DNA of 39,938 nucleotides. Source: Rhodocyclaceae bacterium. GTDB lineage: Bacteria; Pseudomonadota; Gammaproteobacteria; Burkholderiales; Rhodocyclaceae. This document shows, piece by piece, positions 7,833 to 16,484 of this stretch. Location of the stretch: contig VIKE01000052.1 in the NCBI GenBank assembly GCA_008080565.1, positions 1 through 39,938 of the forward strand, read 5' to 3'. Under the pieces are notes generated by a model, which was not told the DNA's origin, searched no databases, and saw only the letters and a list, made by a program, of their open reading frames with translations. The position numbers were made by a program, and so were the translations under genes. Position 1 is the stretch's first letter. Each line of letters opens with the position of its first letter.

Positions 7833-8485
7833 GGACAGGCCCGCATCCGGTTTTCCGCATCGCGATAGGACGCCGTCGAGTCGATCTGCTGATGTGCGGC
7901 ATTGATCCCGTCCTTGAGCTTGCTCAGCAGGCTGGCGAGCTGTTGGTCGGCGCGTTGGCGCAACACGGATTCGGCTTCGCCGATACTGGAAAAATAAGCG
8001 ACCTGGCCGAGTGACTGGCGCAGTGCAACCGGCATTAGCCGGGCGCCGATCCTGAGATGGTTACGCCAGACGGTTACGTGCTCCTGCTCATGTTCCTCGA
8101 CGATGCGTCGCCGGCAAGGATTGGTGCCGAGTTCCCGGGCAAGCAGGACCTCGAAACTCGACAGGCCCAGTTTCAGTTGCAGCGATGGTACGGCGCACAC
8201 CCGGCCGTCACGGTTGCTCAGGGTTCGTACGGAAAGCGCCATGCTGGTGGCCGGTTCGGCCCGCGTTACCCCCAACGTGCTGTGGTTCAGGCTGCTGCCT
8301 GCCTTGGCAAAGCGCCTCAGGTCAGCCATCCGGATGCTGTCGTCGCGGCTTACCGGCTTGTCCTCGAATACGGCAGTGAAATTTGCTTCCGTCGCCAGTT
8401 TTTCGCAGCGCGCCTCGAAACTGTTGTCGGCAGCCCCGGCGACAGCGCTGGCGAGCAGGAGCAGGAGAGCAAGGCGGGATTTCAT
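7829..8485 (-). CDS. secreted HEXXH protein, putative zinc metallopeptidase
   Basis: The 218-residue protein has a signal peptide (MKSRLALLLLLASAVAGAAD). A single HEQEH motif within EEHEQEHVTVWRNH fits the zinc-binding HEXXH of small metallopeptidases, resembling the DUF922-like group. Four cysteines suggest periplasmic disulphides. I chose the ATG at 8485, since the open frame upstream to 8677 is proline/arginine-rich, has no signal peptide and runs over the cphA terminator. The substrate is unknown. It stands alone between the nir and cyanophycin blocks. Confidence 0.65.
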   Translation of the reverse strand: MKSRLALLLLLASAVAGAADNSFEARCEKLATEANFTAVFEDKPVSRDDSIRMADLRRFAKAGSSLNHSTLGVTRAEPATSMALSVRTLSNRDGRVCAVPSLQLKLGLSSFEVLLARELGTNPCRRRIVEEHEQEHVTVWRNHLRIGARLMPVALRQSLGQVAYFSSIGEAESVLRQRADQQLASLLSKLKDGINAAHQQIDSTASYRDAENRMRACP

Positions 8486-8579
8486 GCGAGGGGGCTCGTT
8501 CAGGCGATAGCGGGTATTTTGTCCGGACAATGTGAAATGCCGTTGACGGTCAATTGCCGGCAAGCCTCGCGCAGAATGC

Positions 8580-8606
8580 AGAAAGCCCGGACTGGCCGGG
8601 CTTTCT
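8580..8606 (-). terminator. terminator of the cyanophycin operon
   Basis: AGAAAGCCCGG and CCGGGCTTTCT form an 11-bp perfect stem with a 5-base loop, 22 bp downstream of the cphA stop on the minus strand. The T-tract is weak, but the position and stem strength fit an intrinsic terminator. Confidence 0.75.
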
Positions 8607-8627
8607 GGGGCGGGCGCCTGACGGTGG

Positions 8628-11201
8628 TCAGTGTGTTTCGCCGATCCGCTGGGCGATATGCGCCAGCGCCTCTTCAACCTGGTCGATCAGGATCAGGCAG
8701 AGGTCGCCCGGCTGCAGGCGGGCCAGGGCCGTATCGATGGCGATGAACTCGCCGGTGATGGCGTCGATTTGCTTGGTGCGGCGGGCGTTGGCCAAGCCTT
8801 CGCGCAACAGGCCGATCACTTCACCGTCTTGGCGGCCGCGCTGGCAGGCATCCTGGTAAAGAATCACGTCGTCGAAGGCATCGCCGAGGATTTCGGTCTG
8901 CTGGCGGATATCGTCGTCGCGCCGGTCGCCGGCACCGCTGATCACCACCGAACGGCGTACCGCCGGCATGTTGTTGATGGCGCCGACCAGCGCCTGGATG
9001 GCGTCCGGGTTATGGCCGTAGTCGGCAATCAGGGTGGCGCCCTTGTAGTCGAAGACGTTGAAGCGACCGGGGGCGGTCGCCGCGTCGCTGACGAAATTGG
9101 CCAGGGCGCGCTCGATGACCTCCCACGCATAGCCAAGTGCCCAGCCCGTGGCGATGGCCGCCATGGCATTCTCGACCTGGAAGCCAATGGTGCCGTTGCG
9201 GGTCAGCGGGATATTGGCCAACGGGATGCGCTGTTTCTTGCGTCCTTCGCTGCACACGATGGCATCGCGCTCGACATGGACGACCCGCTTGCCCTGGGCG
9301 CGGTGGGTGGCGAGCACCGGGTTCATGCGGTCGCGAGCGAAGAAGATGACCTCGCCGTGGCAGTGGTGGGCCATCGAGGCGACCACCGGGTCGGCCGCAT
9401 TGAGCACGGCCGTGCCGTTCGGCGCGACGTTTTCGACGATGACGCGCTTGACCACGGCCAACTCGTCAACCGTCGTGATGTAGTTGAGGCCGAGGTGATC
9501 GCCAAGGCCGATGTTGGTGATGACGGCGACGTCGCACATGTCGAAGCCGAGGCCTTCGCGCAGCACGCCGCCACGGGCGGTTTCGAAGACTGCGGCGTCG
9601 ACGTCCGGGTGCATCAGCACATTGCGGGCGCTGCGCGGGCCGGAACAGTCGCCGGTGTCAATGCGGCGGCCTTCGACGTAGATGCCGTCGGTGCTGGTCA
9701 TGCCGACACGCAGGCCTTTTGCTTCGAAAATACGGCCGATCAGGCGGCTGGTCGTTGTCTTGCCATTGGTGCCGGCGATGGCGACGACTGGAATGCGGGC
9801 ATTGTCGCCATCCGGGAACATCATCCCGACAATCGCCTCGCCAACAGCGCGGCCCTTGCCGAAGGACGGGTCGAGGTGCATGCGCAGGCCGGGGGCAGCA
9901 TTGCATTCTACGATGCCGCCGCCTTGTTCTTCGAGCGGCTTGTGCATGGTGTCGCAAACCACGTCGATACCGCAGATGTCGAGGCCGACGGTCTGGGCGG
10001 CAGCGACGGCGGCGGCGGCGAGTTCGGGATGGACGTCATCGGTGACATCGGTCGCGGTGCCGCCGGTCGACAGGTTGGCGTTGTTGCGCAGGACGACGCG
10101 AACGCCGCGGCCGGGAACGGAGTCAGCCGTATAACCTTGCTCTTCAAGGCGGGCGAGGGCGATTTCGTCGAAACGGATCTTGGTCAGCGAGGTGGCGTGA
10201 CCATCCGAGCGACGCGGGTCGCTATTCACGATATTGACCAATTCGCGGACGGTATGTGTGCCGTCGCCAATGACCAGCGGCGGGTCGCGGCGGGCGGCGG
10301 CGATCAGCTTGTCGCCGATGACCAGCAGGCGCCAGTCGTGGCCGGAAAGGAATTTCTCGACCATGATGTCGTCGCGGAATTCGATGGCAACGCGGTAGGC
10401 GCGGCGGACTTGCTCTTCGGTGGTCAGATTGACTGAAATGCCCTTGCCCTGATTGCCGTCCTGCGGCTTGACGACGACCGGCAGGCCGATTTCCTGGGCG
10501 GCGACCCAGGCGTCGTCTTCATCCTCGACCGGGCGGCCGATCGGCACGGCAACGCCGGAGGCATGCAGCAGTTTCTTGGTCAGTTCCTTGTCCTGGGCGA
10601 TGGCTTCGCCGATGGCGCTGGTCATACTGGTTTCGGCTGCCTGGATGCGCTTCTGCTTGCTGCCCCAGCCGAACTGGACGAGGCTACCCTGCGTCAGGCG
10701 ACGGATCGGAATGCCGCGGGCCAGAGCCGCCGAAACGATGGCGCCGGTCGACGGGCCGAGGCGGATGTCTTCGTCAAGGTCGCGCAGTTCCTTGAGGACG
10801 CCGTCCAGATCAAAGGGCGTGTCGTTGAGGGCGGCGAGGCAAAGCTGCTCGGCTCGCTCGAAGGCCAGACGGCCGACATCCTCTTCGGTGTATTCGACGA
10901 CGACTTGATAGACGCCTTGATCAACCGTCTGCGCCGTGCGGCTGAAGGTCACCGGGCAACCGGCCTGGGCTTGCAGGCCGAGGGCGGCAAATTCGAGGGC
11001 GTGGGCCATCGACACGGTATCGAGATGGTCGGAGGGAATCAGGTCGCCGAGTTCCGGGAAGCGTTCGCGCAGGCGGGCTTCGAAATTGGGCAGGTCTGAA
11101 ATGGCGACTTCGGCTCCTTCGCAGGAAACGATGGCCTGAATGGCGGTGTGCCGGCTCCACAGGTTGGGGCCGCGCAGGGCGCGAATGCGGGAAACGTCCA
11201 T
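8628..11201 (-). CDS. cphA: cyanophycin synthetase CphA
   Basis: CphA builds cyanophycin, a nitrogen store of a poly-aspartate backbone with arginine on each side chain, without a ribosome. The 857-residue protein has an N-terminal region, an ATP-grasp domain (VVVKPQDGNQGKGISVNL) that adds aspartate, and a complete Mur-ligase-like half that adds arginine: P-loop AGTNGKTTTSRLI near residue 477 and the C-terminal DYGHNPDAIQALV. Length and motifs fit an active enzyme. It is the last gene of the minus-strand operon, 16 bp after cphA-prime. Regulation is not visible. Confidence 0.96.
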   Translation of the reverse strand: MDVSRIRALRGPNLWSRHTAIQAIVSCEGAEVAISDLPNFEARLRERFPELGDLIPSDHLDTVSMAHALEFAALGLQAQAGCPVTFSRTAQTVDQGVYQVVVEYTEEDVGRLAFERAEQLCLAALNDTPFDLDGVLKELRDLDEDIRLGPSTGAIVSAALARGIPIRRLTQGSLVQFGWGSKQKRIQAAETSMTSAIGEAIAQDKELTKKLLHASGVAVPIGRPVEDEDDAWVAAQEIGLPVVVKPQDGNQGKGISVNLTTEEQVRRAYRVAIEFRDDIMVEKFLSGHDWRLLVIGDKLIAAARRDPPLVIGDGTHTVRELVNIVNSDPRRSDGHATSLTKIRFDEIALARLEEQGYTADSVPGRGVRVVLRNNANLSTGGTATDVTDDVHPELAAAAVAAAQTVGLDICGIDVVCDTMHKPLEEQGGGIVECNAAPGLRMHLDPSFGKGRAVGEAIVGMMFPDGDNARIPVVAIAGTNGKTTTSRLIGRIFEAKGLRVGMTSTDGIYVEGRRIDTGDCSGPRSARNVLMHPDVDAAVFETARGGVLREGLGFDMCDVAVITNIGLGDHLGLNYITTVDELAVVKRVIVENVAPNGTAVLNAADPVVASMAHHCHGEVIFFARDRMNPVLATHRAQGKRVVHVERDAIVCSEGRKKQRIPLANIPLTRNGTIGFQVENAMAAIATGWALGYAWEVIERALANFVSDAATAPGRFNVFDYKGATLIADYGHNPDAIQALVGAINNMPAVRRSVVISGAGDRRDDDIRQQTEILGDAFDDVILYQDACQRGRQDGEVIGLLREGLANARRTKQIDAITGEFIAIDTALARLQPGDLCLILIDQVEEALAHIAQRIGETH

Positions 11202-11217
11202 GACGCTTTATTCCTCG

Positions 11218-13470
11218 TTATTTCCGGGCGGTAGCCGGCTTCTTGGGTTGCGACTTTTTGGCGGGCTGCTGTATCAGCGAGGCGGGGTCGATCAGTTCGA
11301 GGCCGAAGGTCTTGAGACCGGTCGTCATCACTTCCTGGCTCAGCCCCATGGCCCAGCCGGCAGCAATGCCGGCCAGCACGTTGGCAATGTTTTTCGGCTG
11401 TTTGGCCTTGCCGATATAAGGCGCATCGACCAGACGGCAGAGGCGAGTTTCATCGGCGCCCGAACGCAGCACGATACGGTTGTCGGCAACGGTGACGCCC
11501 CGCTTGCCGGCCGCCAGATGGGCGACCAGCGTCGGATTGGCCGGATCGACGGCAAAGAAGATCACCTCGCCATCGCACAGTTCGGCAAAGTCGGCGACCA
11601 GTTCGTCTTCGGCGTTGAGCACGGCGTGGCCGCTGGGCAGCACGACATCAACCTGTGTCCGGTAGATCGAACGCGGCGTCGTGTAGTACTCGCCGCCGGT
11701 CGGCTGGGTGTCCCAGCGCGACAGGTCTTCTTCTTCCGAAACGATGTTGGTGATGACGCCGACCGAGCAGCGGTCGTAGGCCAGACCTTCGCCGAGAATG
11801 ACCGAGGAGCCGTTTTCGATCACCGCGGCCTGGACTGAGCGGTTCATCAGCAGGCGGCGTCCGCCTTCCCAGTTGGCAGCATTGGTTTTCTGGACCTGGC
11901 GGCGGCCGAGGTAGATGCCGTCCTTGCAGGCCAGGCCACCTTGCTGGCCGGAGAGGTAAATCAGGTGAGCGACCATCTTGGCGACGGCATTCTTGCCGTG
12001 GGTGCCGGTGACACCGACCAGTGGCACGCGGCCGCTCTCGTTTTCGGCGAACAGGTTGTTGACGATGGCCTGGCCAACCGGGCGCGGCTTGCCGATGCCC
12101 GGTTTGATATGCATGAGCAGGCTGGGGCCGGCATTGACTTCGACGATGGCGCCACCCTGTTCGGCCAGCGGCTTCGAGACATCCTGGCAAACCAGGTCGA
12201 TGCCGGCGATGTCGAGGCCGACGACGCGGGCGGCCAGCGCGGCGACCTGGGCGGTTTCGGGGTGGACTTCGTCGGTGCAGTCAAAGGCGTGGTTGGCGTT
12301 GCGCTGGATCAGCACTTCGCGATCCTTGGCCGGGACGCTGTCGGCGTTTAGGCCTTGGCGTTCGAGTTCGATCCTGGCGGCGGTGTCGACCTTGATGATC
12401 GACAGCGGGTGCAGTTCGGTCGTGCCGCGCCGCGGGTCGATGTTGACCTGGTTGTCGATCAGTTCAAGTACGGTCGACTTGCCGTCGCCGGTCACGGTGA
12501 TCAGGTCGCTGCGGTTGGCGGCGACGAGTTTGCCGCCGACGACCAGCAGACGATGCTCGATGCCCTGAATGGAACGCTCGACGAGGACGCCGGAGCCCTC
12601 TTCGACAGCAATGGCGTAGGCCTTGGCGACTTCTTCCTTGGTCGTCAGGTCGATGAAGACGCCGCGTCCGTGGTTGCCGTCAGTCGGTTTGACGACGACC
12701 GGTACGCCGATGTCTTCGGCGGCATCCCAGGCGTCGTCGGCACTGTCTACTTCGCGGCCTTCCGGCACCGGGACGCCGACCGAGGAGATCAGCTCCTTGG
12801 TCAAATCCTTGTCGCGCGAGATGGTTTCGGCGATGGCGCTGGTCTGGTCGGTTTCGGCCGTCCAGATGCGGCGCATGGCGGCACCGTAACCAAGCTGGAC
12901 GAGGTTGCCGTCGTCGAGCAGGCGGATGTGCGGAATGCCGCGCTTTTCGCCGGCCAGCACAATGGCGGCGGTCGATGGGCCGAGGTATTTGCGGTCAACC
13001 TTGCGGCGGAGCAGGCGGACGGCTTCGTCGAGGTCATAGGGTTCGTCGGCAATGGCAGCTAGCAGCAGTTCGCGGCCGACGTCGAGCGACATGCGCGTGA
13101 CTTCTTCGTGGAAGTTAGAGACGACCAGCTTGTAGACGCCACGCGTCGTGGTTTCGCGGGTACGGCCGAAGCCGTCAGGCAAACCGGCCAGGGTCATCAG
13201 TTCGAGCACGATGTGTTCGAGGATGTGGCCGGCCCACGTGCCTTCCTTGAGGCGGCGGAGGAAACCGCCGTGTTCGCCGTAGTTGCAGCGATGCTCGACG
13301 AGGCCCGGTAGCCAGGCGCTTAGGCGCTCGTAAAGGCCGGGAATCTTGTCCGAGGGATAGTCTTCAAGTTCGCCGATGTCGATCCAGGTCTCGATGACCG
13401 GGGGGTAGGTCCAGATATTGGGGCCACGCAGTGAAATCGTGTCCCGGAAAATGATGTCCTTTTTCTTCAT
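11218..13470 (-). CDS. cphA: cyanophycin synthetase paralogue CphA' with degenerate Mur half
   Basis: The 750-residue paralogue shares the N-terminal region and an intact ATP-grasp motif (VVVKPTDGNHGRGVFIDL). The Mur P-loop reads GTHGKNAVAKM near residue 489 instead of GTNGKTTT, losing the two threonines that hold Mg-ATP. The protein ends in a Lys/Pro/Gln tail where CphA has its C-terminal Mur domain, with no DYGHNP motif. It therefore may add aspartate, or join dipeptides as cyanobacterial CphA2 does, but is unlikely to attach arginine; it may also act as a partner of CphA. I chose the ATG at 13470 because MKKKDIIFRDTISLRGPNIW aligns with the family start; the frame is open to 13572. Confidence 0.9.
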   Translation of the reverse strand: MKKKDIIFRDTISLRGPNIWTYPPVIETWIDIGELEDYPSDKIPGLYERLSAWLPGLVEHRCNYGEHGGFLRRLKEGTWAGHILEHIVLELMTLAGLPDGFGRTRETTTRGVYKLVVSNFHEEVTRMSLDVGRELLLAAIADEPYDLDEAVRLLRRKVDRKYLGPSTAAIVLAGEKRGIPHIRLLDDGNLVQLGYGAAMRRIWTAETDQTSAIAETISRDKDLTKELISSVGVPVPEGREVDSADDAWDAAEDIGVPVVVKPTDGNHGRGVFIDLTTKEEVAKAYAIAVEEGSGVLVERSIQGIEHRLLVVGGKLVAANRSDLITVTGDGKSTVLELIDNQVNIDPRRGTTELHPLSIIKVDTAARIELERQGLNADSVPAKDREVLIQRNANHAFDCTDEVHPETAQVAALAARVVGLDIAGIDLVCQDVSKPLAEQGGAIVEVNAGPSLLMHIKPGIGKPRPVGQAIVNNLFAENESGRVPLVGVTGTHGKNAVAKMVAHLIYLSGQQGGLACKDGIYLGRRQVQKTNAANWEGGRRLLMNRSVQAAVIENGSSVILGEGLAYDRCSVGVITNIVSEEEDLSRWDTQPTGGEYYTTPRSIYRTQVDVVLPSGHAVLNAEDELVADFAELCDGEVIFFAVDPANPTLVAHLAAGKRGVTVADNRIVLRSGADETRLCRLVDAPYIGKAKQPKNIANVLAGIAAGWAMGLSQEVMTTGLKTFGLELIDPASLIQQPAKKSQPKKPATARK

Positions 13471-13588
13471 GCTCTTGGCTCTGGCTCCGTTGGCCTGCGG
13501 TGATGAATGTTTGATTTCAGCATTATTAACGCTTTCGTCCGCTTGCGGCTGACCGCCGTCTAAAAATGTCACTCAACAGGACAAAGCG

Positions 13589-14059
13589 TTACAGGAAGCG
13601 GTCGAGAAGCTTGCGGCTGTGTCGGTCCAGCTTGTTCAGATCGCGGATCAGGAACTGGATTCCGTGGGCGTCGGCGATGAGCAGACGCGTCTGGCTCAGG
13701 CGCCGGATGTCTTCCTCGCCCTTGAGGATCAGCTCGGCCGGGCCGCGATTGGTGCGTAGTCGCCAGGTGCTTGGGCAGGCGAAGCTGGACACGGCGTCGA
13801 TGCCTTCGATTTCCGGGACAAACTCGCGACTGGCCAGGTCGGCCTCGATCAAGTCGGCGATGGCTGGCGGCAGGTCGGCGAGGCTGTCGATCCAGGCGAC
13901 TTCATGGCCTTCGTAATTGACCAGCGACAAGCCTTCGTCGGGAGCGGCGATGGGGAAAGCCCGAACCGGCGTGACGCCTTCGTGGACGTCTCCATTTTCG
14001 GCCGTTAAAACCAGTCGACCGTAGGAATCGCGTTGCAGTTGGAAATTGGCGTTCGACAT
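13589..14059 (-). CDS. DUF1854 family protein linked to cyanophycin metabolism
   Basis: The product is a soluble 156-residue protein with the DUF1854 pattern: an N-terminal RDSYGRLVLT segment, GVTPVRAFPIAAPDEGLSLVNYEGHEVAWID and a C-terminal LLIADAHGIQFLIRDLNKLD. The family regularly lies beside cyanophycin synthetases and the ABC protein found here, but its biochemical role is unknown. The ATG at 14059 is 4 bp after the stop of the ABC gene, so the two are cotranscribed. It has no signal peptide or membrane segment. Confidence 0.85.
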   Translation of the reverse strand: MSNANFQLQRDSYGRLVLTAENGDVHEGVTPVRAFPIAAPDEGLSLVNYEGHEVAWIDSLADLPPAIADLIEADLASREFVPEIEGIDAVSSFACPSTWRLRTNRGPAELILKGEEDIRRLSQTRLLIADAHGIQFLIRDLNKLDRHSRKLLDRFL

Positions 14060-14063
14060 GGGC

Positions 14064-16358
14064 TTATTCCGCGTGAGTTTTGGGCAGGCTGGTCGAGCGC
14101 GGCAATTCTGGCTCGGTATCGACGTTGCGGGCCTGGGCCATGTAGAGCTTGAAGTAATGGCCTTCAACGGCCATCAACTGGTCGTGGTTGCCGACTTCGA
14201 CGATCCGGCCACGATCCATGACAACCAGCCGGTCGGCCTTGCGCAGCGTGCTCAGGCGGTGGGCGATGGCGATGGTGGTGCGGCCCTTGACGAGGTTGTC
14301 GAGCGCTTTCTGGATTTCCTTCTCGGTTTCGGTATCGACCGCCGAGGTCGCTTCATCGAGGATCAGGATGCGCGGGTCAATCAACAGGGCACGCGCGATG
14401 GAGATACGCTGGCGCTCGCCGCCGGACAGGCCCTGGCCGCGTTCGCCGACCAGCGAGTCGTAGCCGTGCGGCAGGCGCAGGATGAATTCGTGGGCATGGG
14501 CGGCGCGGGCAGCGGCGATGATTTCCTGGCGCGTCGCGCCCGGCTTGCCGTAGGCGATGTTGTCGGCGATGGTGCCGAAGAACAGGAAGGGTTCCTGCAA
14601 CACGAGGCCAATGTGCTGGCGGAATTCGGCGACCGGCACCGAGCGGACGTCGACGCCGTCGATCAACACCTGGCCTTCGGAAACGTCATAGAAGCGGCAG
14701 ATCAGGTTGACCAGCGTTGATTTTCCGGAGCCGGAATGACCGACCAGACCGATCATTTCGCCGGGCTGGATGACCAGATCGACGTCGCGGGTAACCGAGC
14801 GCGTGCCGTAGCGGAAGCTGGCTTTCTTGAGTTCGAGCTGGCCGGTGACTTTTTCGAGGTGCACCGGGTTGGTTGGCTCGGGGACGCTCGACACGTGGTC
14901 GAGGATGTCGAAAATGCGTTTGGTGCTCGATGCGGCGCGCTGGGTGGCCGAGACGATGCGGCTCATTGAGTCGAGGCGGGTGTAGAAGCGGCCGATGTAG
15001 GCGAGGAAGGCGGTGAGCACGCCGACGGTGCTGGCCCCCTTGGAAATTTGCCAGATGCCGAAGACCCAGACGACAAGCAGGCCGACTTCGGTGAGCAGGG
15101 TGACGGTCGGAGTGAACACCGACCAGGTCTTGTTTAGCTTGTCGTTCATCTGCAGGTTGTGCTCGTTGGCCGCGCGGAAACGCTCGCCTTCGCGCTTTTC
15201 CTGGGCAAAGGCCTTGACGACGCGGATGCCGGGGATGGTGTCGGCCAGCACGTTGGTCACTTCGGCCCAGACGCGGTCGATCTTTTCGAAGCCGGTGCGC
15301 AGTTTTTCGCGCACGAAGTGGATCAGCCAGCCGATGATCGGCAGCGGCAACAGGGTGACGAGGGCCAGCCACGGGTTGATGCTGAACAGGATGACGGCCG
15401 TCATCGTGATCATCAGCACGTCGGTGGCGAAGTTGAGCAGGTCGAGCGAGAGGAAGATGTTGATGCGGTCGGTTTCGTTGCCGATGCGCGCCATCAGGTC
15501 GCCGGTACGCTTGCCGCCGAAATATTCGAGCGACAGCCCAAGCAGGTGGTCGTAGGTTTGTGTGCGCAGGTCGCGGCCCATTCGCTCGGAGACCAGCGAC
15601 AGGATGTAGGTGCGGATCCAGCCCAGGCCCCAGGCCAGCACGGCGGCGCCGAACAGCCCGCCGAGGTACATGCCGACCAGTGACCAGTCGATCGGCTTGC
15701 CGTTCTGGAAGGGGATCAGCACCTCATCCATGAGCGGCATGGTCAGGTAGGGCGGCACCAGTTGGGCGGCAGTCGACGCCAGCGTCAGGGCAAAACCCAG
15801 AATCAGCTGCCAGCGGTAGGGGCGGGCAAAGCGCCAGAGGCGGAAAAGCGTCCAGGTGGACGGTGCCACCGTGGCTTCGCGGTTGCAGATCGGGCATTCG
15901 TCTTCGCCCGGTGGCAGCGGTGTCTTGCAGGTCGGGCAGCAGTCTTCGGTCGACCGCTGAACAGGCTGGCCGGAGGCAATGCTGGCGCGGTTGAGGTCGA
16001 ATTCGGCGATGACGCGCAGGGCGGCCAGGTTCTTGGCCAGCGTGTAGCGCCAGGTGGCGAGCAGGCCCTTTTCGTCAACCAGTTCAAGCGCGCCGACCCC
16101 AGCGTGATCGTTGTGATTGAGGGTCAGCCCGCTGCGCAGCGGCCATTCCTGCCAGCTCGTGTTGCCTGGGGCATAGGCGAGAAAACGGCGGTCGGTAACG
16201 ATTACCAGGCCGGAAGCGAACCGCAGTCGATTGTCGAGGTCTATCTCGACCCAGGCCTGGATCTTTTCGCCAGCGGCCAGTTTTGCCTCAAGCTCCGCAG
16301 CCCAGCGGCTGGGAAGGGCTGGGTCGTTGCCGGCCAGATTTTGTGCATTCTGATTCAT
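14064..16358 (-). CDS. ABC transporter linked to cyanophycin metabolism (fused TMD-NBD)
   Basis: The 764-residue protein has an N-terminal soluble domain (about 1-130, compact beta-rich, possibly PH-like), a zinc ribbon (CPTC and CPIC, about 140-160), an exporter-type six-helix membrane domain, and an ATPase with Walker A GHSGSGKST, signature LSGGERQRIS and Walker B ILILDEATSAVD. The layout is a half-transporter that dimerises. The N-terminal extension and zinc ribbon distinguish the cyanophycin-associated ABC group from lipid or drug exporters. The substrate is unknown. It is first in the minus-strand operon and shares its upstream region with nirJ. Confidence 0.88.
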   Translation of the reverse strand: MNQNAQNLAGNDPALPSRWAAELEAKLAAGEKIQAWVEIDLDNRLRFASGLVIVTDRRFLAYAPGNTSWQEWPLRSGLTLNHNDHAGVGALELVDEKGLLATWRYTLAKNLAALRVIAEFDLNRASIASGQPVQRSTEDCCPTCKTPLPPGEDECPICNREATVAPSTWTLFRLWRFARPYRWQLILGFALTLASTAAQLVPPYLTMPLMDEVLIPFQNGKPIDWSLVGMYLGGLFGAAVLAWGLGWIRTYILSLVSERMGRDLRTQTYDHLLGLSLEYFGGKRTGDLMARIGNETDRINIFLSLDLLNFATDVLMITMTAVILFSINPWLALVTLLPLPIIGWLIHFVREKLRTGFEKIDRVWAEVTNVLADTIPGIRVVKAFAQEKREGERFRAANEHNLQMNDKLNKTWSVFTPTVTLLTEVGLLVVWVFGIWQISKGASTVGVLTAFLAYIGRFYTRLDSMSRIVSATQRAASSTKRIFDILDHVSSVPEPTNPVHLEKVTGQLELKKASFRYGTRSVTRDVDLVIQPGEMIGLVGHSGSGKSTLVNLICRFYDVSEGQVLIDGVDVRSVPVAEFRQHIGLVLQEPFLFFGTIADNIAYGKPGATRQEIIAAARAAHAHEFILRLPHGYDSLVGERGQGLSGGERQRISIARALLIDPRILILDEATSAVDTETEKEIQKALDNLVKGRTTIAIAHRLSTLRKADRLVVMDRGRIVEVGNHDQLMAVEGHYFKLYMAQARNVDTEPELPRSTSLPKTHAE

Positions 16359-16415
16359 TGGCGAAGTATACCGCAGGGCTAGGGGTGCCCATCTAACGCC
16401 TCAATATTCCTGCGG

Positions 16416-16429
16416 TTGACTCGTATCAA
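16416..16429. promoter_or_regulatory. FNR/DNR-type box upstream of nirJ
   Basis: TTGACTCGTATCAA matches TTGAT-N4-ATCAA at nine of ten defined positions. Its centre is 62 bp upstream of the nirJ ATG. With class II spacing the transcript would start near 16464, with TTGAAT as a plausible -10. It lies in the 126-bp gap shared with the divergent ABC gene and could affect that gene too. Confidence 0.82.
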
Positions 16430-16484
16430 GGAATGAGGGGGCGGGCTGCCGTTGAATGGCCGAAAGACCAGAACAAGGACGTTC

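Noticed and set aside
8631..10436. 601-codon frame antisense to cphA
   Set aside because: It mirrors the codon pattern of cphA, and its product is an Asp/Gly/Ala/Val-rich string with no domain.
15945..15962. GGTCGACCG in the ABC transporter gene as an eighth repeat copy
   Set aside because: Only the palindromic core matches; the flanks and the A-rich arm are absent.
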